Source: a virus
DNA length: 64,000 bases
Direction: 5' to 3' (one strand)
Virus record (IMG/VR): IMGVR_UViG_3300031787_000016
Location: 62,001 to 126,000 of that record
Shown: piece by piece, positions 56,295-62,809 of the stretch
How the letters are laid out: every line of letters begins with the position of its first letter
Position numbering within the stretch: the first letter of the stretch is position 1
Translations under genes and position numbers: made by a program
Notes under the pieces: generated by a model
The model's database searches: none
The model's input: only the letters and a program-made list of their open reading frames with translations
What the model was told of the DNA's origin: nothing

Positions 56295-57008
56295 ATGACA
56301 ATAGGGATATACTACATAACTAATGTAGTCAATGGCAAGTATTATATCGGTTCTAGTCTTCATATTGAACGTAGATTTAAAGAGCATTTAAATGGACTAA
56401 ATAAAAACAAGCACCATAATCGTTCTCTGCAATTCGAGTGGAATAGTTTTGGTCAATCTTCGTTTGTATTCTCGATAGTAGACAAATTATCTTCAGCTAA
56501 CGCAGCTACGGTGTTTTCATTAGAGCAATTTTATTTAGATGCTGTTAAGGATTGGGCTTCGGTTTACAATATATCAAGAGACACTACAAATTGGGTATTA
56601 GGAATAAAATATAAAGACTCAAACTACTACTCTTGGAATAAAGAAAAGAAGGTATTTGTTGTAGCCTACAGAGTTAATGGAATCCAATTGAAATTCGGGT
56701 ATTTTGAAGATGAGGAAGACGCTAAATGTAAAGTAGACTATCTAAAGTCACTTACAAAATTACAACTTATTGAGTACCATAAAAATATTGACCCATGTAA
56801 ACTTACTAGGAAAAATAATAACAACTTGGTAATTATGGGAGAGGCTAGGCGGAGGTCTTTCAAGGGGTATTCTTTTGACAAGAAAAGAAATGTTTGGAGG
56901 GTAAGGTTTCCCGTAAAGGGTAAAACAGCCAACTTTGGAAGTTTTAAGTTTGAGAAAGATGCACAAAAGAAGGTTGAAGAAATTATTTCTAATGGTAGAT
57001 GTAATTAA
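56295..57008 (+). CDS. GIY-YIG homing endonuclease with two AP2-like repeats
   Basis: A 237-residue protein: GIY at 4-6, YIG at 17-19, the catalytic Arg in ERRFKEH (R27), and a conserved Glu in SLEQFYLD. The C-terminal part carries two repeats, YSWNKEKKVFVVAYRVNGIQ followed by LKFGYF, and YSFDKKRNVWRVRFPVKGKT followed by NFGSF, which look like AP2-type DNA-binding domains. It is inserted just before the tmRNA-like gene. Codons are AT-rich. Confidence 0.85.
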   Translation: MTIGIYYITNVVNGKYYIGSSLHIERRFKEHLNGLNKNKHHNRSLQFEWNSFGQSSFVFSIVDKLSSANAATVFSLEQFYLDAVKDWASVYNISRDTTNWVLGIKYKDSNYYSWNKEKKVFVVAYRVNGIQLKFGYFEDEEDAKCKVDYLKSLTKLQLIEYHKNIDPCKLTRKNNNNLVIMGEARRRSFKGYSFDKKRNVWRVRFPVKGKTANFGSFKFEKDAQKKVEEIISNGRCN

Positions 57009-57044
57009 TGGTAGTTGTGTTAGTATATAAGTGTTATTGAGAGT

Positions 57045-57270
57045 TTAGGTACTTCCTTGGCTGGACAAGAGTTCGACTCTCTTGCCTTACACTTCAAGTG
57101 AGGCTAACGGTTTCGACAGGTAAGGAAGCCTAGAACACGCTGGGACTTTACGAGCGACAGCTAAAATAGCGAAAAAATAAACGTCAACAACATCGTTTCT
57201 TTTTCTAGGAAAGCTACCCCTGTAGCCGCCTAGACCACCCGAAAGACAGTCCTAAAAACGCTGTCTTTCT
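57045..57270 (+). ncRNA. ssrA: Circularly permuted tmRNA candidate
   Basis: The acceptor-side half comes first: P2 strand CTTCCTT (57052-57058), T arm AAGAG-TTCGACT-CTCTT (57067-57083) and acceptor GCCTTAC. The linker ACTTCAA follows, then the 5' half: GTGAGGC (57098-57104, pairs with GCCTTAC), TAACGGTTTCGACAGG, and P2 strand AAGGAAG (57122-57128, perfect with CTTCCTT). A tag frame from 57183 gives VNNIVSFSRKATPVAA and a stop at 57231-57233. No CCA is encoded. A 9-bp hairpin GAAAGACAG / CTGTCTTTC ends it. Confidence 0.75.
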
Positions 57271-57288
57271 CTATATCTGGAGATAATT

Positions 57289-57510
57289 ATGAGAACAACT
57301 TGCGGTTTTCGCTTCCAAGGTCACTACGTCTACCGCCAAATATTCCCGAACGGTCGCTACAAAATAATGGTGTGGGTTGCCTCCAATCCCCCAGAAGAAG
57401 AGTCATGTGCTGATGTTGCTTTTTGTGGTGACTCTCATGTAAAATGTATGACTAAATTAAAAGAATGGCTTGAAATCAACAAAGATTGGGTAAACAAAAC
57501 AGATGAGTAA
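57289..57510 (+). CDS. Unknown 73-residue protein
   Basis: ATG at 57289 after CTGGAGATAATT. Beta-rich with several Cys (TCGFRFQGHYVYRQIFPNGR, CADVAFCGDSHVKCM). Function unknown. Overlaps the next gene by 8 bases. Confidence 0.5.
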   Translation: MRTTCGFRFQGHYVYRQIFPNGRYKIMVWVASNPPEEESCADVAFCGDSHVKCMTKLKEWLEINKDWVNKTDE

Positions 57511-57862
57511 CAATAAATTCCAACTGCCCGAAGACCTTAAAGAAATTACAGATTTTGGGTTCCAAGTATTCCCGCAGGACGTTACAGTCTATCCTCCTGA
57601 CACACTGGTTCTGACTTTAAATCACTATCCCCTAGAAGCTGTTGCTAGACTATTTTCATCTCTGAAAACAACGAAGATAAAATACTACGATATCAGTTTT
57701 GACGGAGTATGTCAGACTAAACTAAATCCAGACGGGACAATTACTTCAAATCCTTACTGCATGGAAATCAATGGCAAGCAAATAGCTAGAACCCCCATCA
57801 AACTGAAAATCTTGAAAGAGTTCAAATCAATAAATTGGAGAAAGACAGATGGCAACACTTAG
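57503..57862 (+). CDS. Unknown 119-residue protein
   Basis: Mixed alpha/beta (FQLPEDLKEITDFGFQVFPQ, then YDISFDGVCQTKLNPDGTIT). No family recognised. Overlaps the next gene by 14 bases. Confidence 0.5.
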   Translation: MSNNKFQLPEDLKEITDFGFQVFPQDVTVYPPDTLVLTLNHYPLEAVARLFSSLKTTKIKYYDISFDGVCQTKLNPDGTITSNPYCMEINGKQIARTPIKLKILKEFKSINWRKTDGNT

Positions 57863-58100
57863 AAATTTAAAACCCGACCAAATTCTATACAAGGTCAGAA
57901 AAGAGAAAGCTGGACACACAACAATGACTCGTCAAGTTCTCGATACTCTCCGAATCGTCAGCGTAGACCTCGAAAATGAGAAGGTAGTGGCTAGTTATCG
58001 TGGCAGAAAGGGGAACTACCGCGATTGGCAACTCAAGTCTTGGCGAGTCAAGGAGCCGCAAGTGAAGGGCAAAGATATTCTCGGAAATCCTCGGTACTAA
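57849..58100 (+). CDS. Unknown 83-residue basic protein
   Basis: NLKPDQILYKVRKEKAGHTT, then VSVDLENEKVVASYRGRKGN. A small basic beta protein, perhaps nucleic-acid binding. Its end is the start of the fourth promoter region. Confidence 0.5.
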   Translation: MATLRNLKPDQILYKVRKEKAGHTTMTRQVLDTLRIVSVDLENEKVVASYRGRKGNYRDWQLKSWRVKEPQVKGKDILGNPRY

Positions 58101-58105
58101 TCAGT

Positions 58106-58150
58106 CGCAAGATAGATGACCTACCCTGCTCAACACGATATATTAACTAA
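58106..58150 (+). promoter_or_regulatory. GATAGATAC-type promoter, copy 4
   Basis: CGCAAGATAGATGA, 19 bases, then TATATTAACTAAG. The ATG at 58177 is 27 bases on. Confidence 0.55.
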
Positions 58151-58176
58151 GCAATCGAGCAAAACACCGAAAACAA

Positions 58177-58500
58177 ATGCCTACACTAGAAACCAACGAA
58201 GTCGAAACCACAGTCGCATATCAGCCTGAAGTTGCACAACAAGCCTTAGCCGCAATTGAAGAAGCCGAGACAATCACCGAAGAACCCGAAGTTATCTCAA
58301 ACGATGAATATCGCGCACTTCTCATTCTTGCAATTAACGATGCTGAAGTTTGGGTATCTCAAGCAGAGCGCCTAGTTGAAAAAATTGACAATGGCGAGAA
58401 AATCAAAGGCACTAAATTGAATGGTGCAGTTCGCAATGGTCGCCTCGAAGCAGTTCGCAGCAGCTTGACCGATGTAAAGACCGCTAAACTAAACAGCTAG
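58177..58500 (+). CDS. Unknown 107-residue acidic protein
   Basis: Acidic and helical (QPEVAQQALAAIEEAETITE, then INDAEVWVSQAERLVEKIDN). No family recognised. Precedes the ERF gene. Confidence 0.5.
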   Translation: MPTLETNEVETTVAYQPEVAQQALAAIEEAETITEEPEVISNDEYRALLILAINDAEVWVSQAERLVEKIDNGEKIKGTKLNGAVRNGRLEAVRSSLTDVKTAKLNS

Positions 58501-58558
58501 ACCGCAACTAAATTGGGTAGGCGAGATACCTACCCCTACTATTACAAGGAAAAACAAA

Positions 58559-59266
58559 ATGGCTCCTAGAAAACCAGCTACGACCGACCAAATCGACGAC
58601 CGCCAAGAGTCGTCCGAACTCGTTGTCTCGCCGCAACCAGAAATTTACGCGCCATACTCACACCAGCCCGATAATCTCTTTTCTGCACTTGTCAAGGCAC
58701 AACTTGAGTTTACGCCAATCATCAAGGACAAACTCAACCCGCACTTCAAAAGCAAGTATGCCGATTTAGACTCTATCATGAAGTCTATTCGTGAACCTCT
58801 GCTGAGACATAACTTGGTTCTGTTCAGCTTTTTCGAGAAAATAGAAGAGCAAACGAATTTGGTGACGAGAATCACTTTTGCTCCAACTGGTGAAAGTTTT
58901 CAGATTGACTACCCAATCACACTCCCAGCTAACGAGCAACAAAAAGGTTCTGCACTAACCTACGCTCGACGCTACTCCATCTGTGCGCTGCTTAACTTGT
59001 CTGCTGATGCCGATGATGATGGTAATGCTGCTGTGACTGCTCAAGCTGAAGTACAACCTTTAGCGTACTCTAAAAAAGAGTGTTTGGAATGGGCAGAAAA
59101 GAATGCACCTTACTGTCATGCAAGTGCTGACGAACGCGCTCTCAAGTTCGACGCTTTCGCTAAGAAGGGTCACTACGATACAGCAGGTAAGTGGAAGATG
59201 CTTTGCTGGGAAAATCGTGACCGCTACAACCCTAACAAAAGCGCGGCTCCCGAAGTGGCTGCTTAA
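58559..59266 (+). CDS. ERF-type single-strand annealing protein
   Basis: A 235-residue recombinase of the ERF family: NLFSALVKAQLEFTPI, then NPHFKSKYADLDSIMKSI, and the signature QQKGSALTYARRYSICALLN followed by LSADADDDGN. It would anneal single strands in phage recombination, working with the SSB and the exonuclease of this block. A C-terminal helical part follows. Confidence 0.85.
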   Translation: MAPRKPATTDQIDDRQESSELVVSPQPEIYAPYSHQPDNLFSALVKAQLEFTPIIKDKLNPHFKSKYADLDSIMKSIREPLLRHNLVLFSFFEKIEEQTNLVTRITFAPTGESFQIDYPITLPANEQQKGSALTYARRYSICALLNLSADADDDGNAAVTAQAEVQPLAYSKKECLEWAEKNAPYCHASADERALKFDAFAKKGHYDTAGKWKMLCWENRDRYNPNKSAAPEVAA

Positions 59267-59271
59267 TCAGT

Positions 59272-59318
59272 CTTTCGATAGATACTTTTACTACTGACTC
59301 ACTGCTACATTAAATTTA
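59272..59318 (+). promoter_or_regulatory. GATAGATAC-type promoter, copy 5
   Basis: CTTTCGATAGATAC, 19 bases, then CTACATTAAATTTAC. The SSB start at 59341 follows after about 23 bases. Confidence 0.6.
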
Positions 59319-59340
59319 CTCAAACAAAAGACAAAAACAC

Positions 59341-59733
59341 ATGGCTCCTTTATTTTCTGCAATCGGTTCTGGCAAAGTTGAAAAGTTCTTCGGTCGTGTG
59401 ACTGGAACTAAGCAAGCTAACGGTAACTTCTCTGAATACACTGATGTCTCGGTTTCGGTAAACACTGCTGCAAAGCGAGATGGCGAACAGTACGCTCCAA
59501 GCATCTTCATCTCGGCACTCACCACTGACGACAGCATTGAGAAGGGAGATAAGGTTGTAATTGAAGGCATCCTGACAAGTCGGGAATACAACGGTAAAAC
59601 TTACTACCAACTTTCTCCTTTTCAGTTGTTCCCTATTGTTGTACTTGAAAAAGCTAAAGATGGTGCAGCTACTACTACCAAGACTGCAACTAAGTCTGCG
59701 GCTCCTGCGGTAGAGGACGACGAGGACTTTTAG
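59341..59733 (+). CDS. ssb: Single-stranded DNA-binding protein
   Basis: A 130-residue OB-fold protein: GSGKVEKFFGRVTGTKQANG, SIFISALTTDDSIEKGDKVV then IEGILTSREYNGKTYYQLSP, a linker, and the acidic tip VEDDEDF typical of bacterial and phage SSBs. It coats single strands for the ERF protein, exonuclease, primase and helicase nearby. Confidence 0.8.
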   Translation: MAPLFSAIGSGKVEKFFGRVTGTKQANGNFSEYTDVSVSVNTAAKRDGEQYAPSIFISALTTDDSIEKGDKVVIEGILTSREYNGKTYYQLSPFQLFPIVVLEKAKDGAATTTKTATKSAAPAVEDDEDF

Positions 59734-59795
59734 GTTTAATTCGTAATTGTAACATGGGCATTGGCTAGTCCTTTGCCCTTCACTCACCAACTAAA

Positions 59796-60062
59796 ATGAA
59801 AAACAAAATTACACCCCAAGACATTCAAGATTTACTAAACTCTGCCGAAACCCAAGAAGCTGTTTTTTGGAATAAGGAAGTTGTTGTCTCTTATCGATTC
59901 CCTACTCGCAATGGATTCTCTATTATCGGTCGTGGTGCTTGTGTTGACCCGCAAAACTTCGACATTGAAATTGGTCGTAAAGTTGCCAGAGAACAGGTCG
60001 AGAACAAGTTGTGGCAACTGGAAGGTTATTTACTTCAACAACAACTACCTACTACCATTTAA
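59796..60062 (+). CDS. Unknown 88-residue protein
   Basis: MKNKITPQDIQDLLNSAETQ, then VVSYRFPTRNGFSIIGRGAC; the helix-strand plan recalls small phage proteins of the Gp-type family with N-terminal HTH-like starts, but I do not recognise it. Precedes a short 43-residue frame. Confidence 0.5.
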   Translation: MKNKITPQDIQDLLNSAETQEAVFWNKEVVVSYRFPTRNGFSIIGRGACVDPQNFDIEIGRKVAREQVENKLWQLEGYLLQQQLPTTI

Positions 60063-60067
60063 TCTCA

Positions 60068-60199
60068 ATGTCGGCTGGCATGAAAAAAGCGACCTTCATT
60101 CTGTCCTACAGGATGGCATCCAGAAGCTGTTTGACAAGTGCTGTAACCAGTGACTCTCGACAAGGTTGGTTCGACATTTTAAAGAGGAGCGATGATTAA
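60068..60199 (+). CDS. 43-residue protein
   Basis: ATG at 60068 (MSAGMKKATFILSYRMASRS), basic and Ser-rich, with W-F-D near its end. The reading frame is open, but no clear ribosome binding site is seen. Confidence 0.35.
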   Translation: MSAGMKKATFILSYRMASRSCLTSAVTSDSRQGWFDILKRSDD

Positions 60200-60235
60200 G
60201 TTCTCGCCCTTTCAATTTATTTATTTTTAGGTACT

Positions 60236-60904
60236 ATGACTAAACTACTAATCTCCCTTCCTCTTTCTGACGCAGCACAGCGATTCTACGGTAGCTCTGC
60301 ACCTGCGTACAACAAAGTTGGTGATGCAGGTATTGACCTTCCATTTGTCACGGATGTGAAGCCTTATGATGCTGAAGTTGTCGAGACTATTGGTGTTATC
60401 AGTTTTGAGACTGTTTTTGCGATGTATGACAGTCTCTACCCTGCATTCATAGACAGCATTCAAAATAATATTACAAATTCAGAATCAGATTTGGATTATC
60501 TTCATTACTACCTAAAAGATAGACCTGAAACTGTATGCCCAACCCATTTCGATATCCGACCTCGCAGTAGTATTGGAAAATCTCCATTTCGTTTATCTAA
60601 TGCAGTAGGTACAATTGACAAGACCTATCGAGGAATTGAACTACAAGGCTCCTCTCTTATTTCTGGGGACACTTTAGGTTGCTATCTCGACTATCATCCC
60701 CAACTCGGTAAAGCTCCTCTACACAGACGTAAGCCATATATTGATGCTGGCGACCGATTGTTGCAGGTTGTGGCTCCTAGCCTTGACGACATACTGCATA
60801 TTAGGTTGGACTTCACGGAAGAGAATTGTGTGTTCTGGAGTGAAGTGATTGGTAACAAGAATAGAGGCGGATTTGGCAGCACTTCGGTTCGTACTAATGG
60901 CTAA
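60236..60904 (+). CDS. dut: dUTPase with an enlarged insert
   Basis: All five dUTPase motifs are visible: GDAGIDLP (29-36), RPRSSIGKSP (108-117), VGTIDKTYRG (124-133), GDRLLQVV (172-179) and NRGGFGSTS (209-217). It removes dUTP and supplies dUMP. About 70 residues lie between motifs 1 and 2, longer than I expect, with a helical and acidic insert (LYPAFIDSIQNNITNSESDL). Overlaps the exonuclease gene by 8 bases. Confidence 0.85.
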   Translation: MTKLLISLPLSDAAQRFYGSSAPAYNKVGDAGIDLPFVTDVKPYDAEVVETIGVISFETVFAMYDSLYPAFIDSIQNNITNSESDLDYLHYYLKDRPETVCPTHFDIRPRSSIGKSPFRLSNAVGTIDKTYRGIELQGSSLISGDTLGCYLDYHPQLGKAPLHRRKPYIDAGDRLLQVVAPSLDDILHIRLDFTEENCVFWSEVIGNKNRGGFGSTSVRTNG

Positions 60905-61835
60905 GAAACTGTTTGAATATCGTCCGTTCATTGAGTATGCTGGTGAAATAACTGAAGAATCAGGGAAACGCCAGTATACGAGTAAATGTGGTTTGTCCTG
61001 TGCCTCGACAACGACTGTGTTAAGCCAATACGAAGATTTAACGAATGATAAGGGGGAGGATATCCTTGAAGTGTGGGGTAACAAAATGCGAAAATTAGGT
61101 CAAGACCCAGATTTAATCAGTCAAGAGTCAGCGCGAGTGGGTACTGCTGCTCATGCTTTAATCGAAAGTTACTTGATAGATGGCGTATACCCTCTAGGAA
61201 GCCTTGTAGAGCAAAAGTTAGCCTGTACTGCCATTGATAACTTCTATAGTCACGTAGACCCCGAATACGCACAAGTCGAGCAACCATTATTTTTTCACGG
61301 TAATATCCAAAAAAATCCAGAAAATTTCATGTTAGCTGGTAGATATGATAATCTCGTAAAAATCCCAGATAATACTTTCAAAACCGTAAAAACAGGAGAA
61401 ATAATCTCAGAAAAATTTGTTATATGCGATTTAAAAACTAAAAGAAGCTACGAAAAACTTAAAAAAGGCGGTGTTAAGCTGAAGAGTCTAGGTCGCTCAG
61501 ACAATGTGGATTTTATGTTTAAAAATTGCTTACAGGCATCATTCTACGCTGCTGCTTTGACTTTAGGCACTGACTTTAAAGAAAGATACGGTGCTGGAAT
61601 AACGGGTGCAGTTCTCGTATACGTTAACGAAGAACGAAGTAAGCTGGCTTATCTATCACATTCGGATTTAAACTATTATTGGAGGATTTTCAAGGATATT
61701 CTACGAGATTTCTATGGTATTAAGCCACTAGAGAGAAATTGGAAGCAGATGATAAGTGATGCGAACTGGCGACCAGATTATGTTAATGGTGGGTATACAA
61801 GCAATATTCCTAAAGAGATTGAGTCAATAAAATGA
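60897..61835 (+). CDS. Cas4/RecB-like PD-(D/E)XK exonuclease
   Basis: 312 residues from the ATG at 60897. It carries the motifs of RecB-type exonucleases: VGTAAHALIESYL (H and E), LAGRYDNLVKI (D), FVICDLKTKRSY (D-x-K), and QASFYAAALTL. It probably resects DNA ends for the ERF annealing protein two genes upstream. The start codon overlaps the dUTPase end by 8 bases and the next gene starts 4 bases before its end. Confidence 0.8.
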   Translation: MAKKLFEYRPFIEYAGEITEESGKRQYTSKCGLSCASTTTVLSQYEDLTNDKGEDILEVWGNKMRKLGQDPDLISQESARVGTAAHALIESYLIDGVYPLGSLVEQKLACTAIDNFYSHVDPEYAQVEQPLFFHGNIQKNPENFMLAGRYDNLVKIPDNTFKTVKTGEIISEKFVICDLKTKRSYEKLKKGGVKLKSLGRSDNVDFMFKNCLQASFYAAALTLGTDFKERYGAGITGAVLVYVNEERSKLAYLSHSDLNYYWRIFKDILRDFYGIKPLERNWKQMISDANWRPDYVNGGYTSNIPKEIESIK

Positions 61836-62809
61836 GAATTAGACACTCTGACGGCAGAATAGAAGTAAAGCAGCATGACTTTCAAATCCTAACCTATTTG
61901 CACAAGCTGGAGAATGTCTCAAACCACAGGAGTTGGATATCAGCAGATTGCCCTATTTGCGGTGAACATAAGCTTAAAATCGTTGCGGAGGGAACCAAGA
62001 AAGGTGCATACTCATGCTATTCAAGCAGTCAATGTCATCTTCTCCGCAAAGAAGGCACAGGCTACCAACCGAGTCTGATTGCAGCCAAATTGCAAGAGGG
62101 TGAGTTTCGACCTCGCCGTAGCTCATCCCCAAGGCAGATACGCATACCAAAACTTCGCGATATTATAAAGCCTCTGCCACTTAACCTTAGTGAAATAGAT
62201 GTTACCCAATTTTTCTCTTCTATCTCTTACAAGAAACCTTGGTCTACCTACTTTGAGAATGAAACAAAGTTTACTATCTATCCCTACGACGATTTTCAAT
62301 TAATTAGGTGTGACCCAAGACATGAAAAAAAGTTTTTTTACTTTCGCATTAAAAAAGACAATGGAGAATGGTCAAATGAAGTTCCTACAAAGTTCAATCA
62401 TGTCCCAGTATACAGGTCTTGTTATTTGGCGGCTTTCGTGGTCTTTGTCGAGGGGGAAAAGGTCGCTTCTTATCTTCAAGAGCTTGGTATAAATGCTGTC
62501 AGTTTTCCTTCTTTTGTTTACCAACAGTCACACCTAGCTAAGTTCTTAAGATGCTTATCCTACAAAGTGAAAAACATTATCTATTTGGAAGACAATGATG
62601 AAACTGGAAAACAGAAAGCGCAGAAGTTCTTACAGGAAGCATGGAAAAGCGGCATCTCAGCATCAAGCTACAACATCGCGCAGTTACTCGGACGAGGTGC
62701 AGAAAAGAATTACGACGCGGCTGATGCAATTGAGAATTGGGAAATTTGTACTAGAGAAGAATTATTAGGATTATTAAAAGGATGCAATACACAGAAAGCC
62801 TTGGGTTAG
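61832..62809 (+). CDS. DNA primase with zinc ribbon and TOPRIM domain
   Basis: A 325-residue protein. N-terminal zinc ribbon: CPICGEHKLKI (C40, C43) with later Cys (C62, C68). TOPRIM domain: FVVFVEGEKVASYL (E207) and IIYLEDNDETGKQKA (D254, D256). The basic middle (EGEFRPRRSSSPRQIRIPKL) links them. It makes RNA primers for the replicative helicase that follows with a 28-base overlap. A CAGAAAAGAA copy lies in the end. Confidence 0.85.
   Translation: MRIRHSDGRIEVKQHDFQILTYLHKLENVSNHRSWISADCPICGEHKLKIVAEGTKKGAYSCYSSSQCHLLRKEGTGYQPSLIAAKLQEGEFRPRRSSSPRQIRIPKLRDIIKPLPLNLSEIDVTQFFSSISYKKPWSTYFENETKFTIYPYDDFQLIRCDPRHEKKFFYFRIKKDNGEWSNEVPTKFNHVPVYRSCYLAAFVVFVEGEKVASYLQELGINAVSFPSFVYQQSHLAKFLRCLSYKVKNIIYLEDNDETGKQKAQKFLQEAWKSGISASSYNIAQLLGRGAEKNYDAADAIENWEICTREELLGLLKGCNTQKALG

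Larger units (their letters stand above)
14261..62709. repeat. Dispersed CAGAAAAGAA 10-mer family
   Basis: Exact copies read on the plus strand start at 14261, 19620, 23861, 26298, 39092, 44252, 47821, 51751, 55361, 59094 and 62700. Copies read as TTCTTTTCTG start at 22122, 36782, 40587, 42882, 44864, 46637, 48600, 51366, 53555 and 53737. Close variants with one change are frequent (39807, 52817, 58675). Most are extended to GGCAGAAAAGAA or GCAGAAAAGAA, in genes and between them. Confidence 0.8.
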
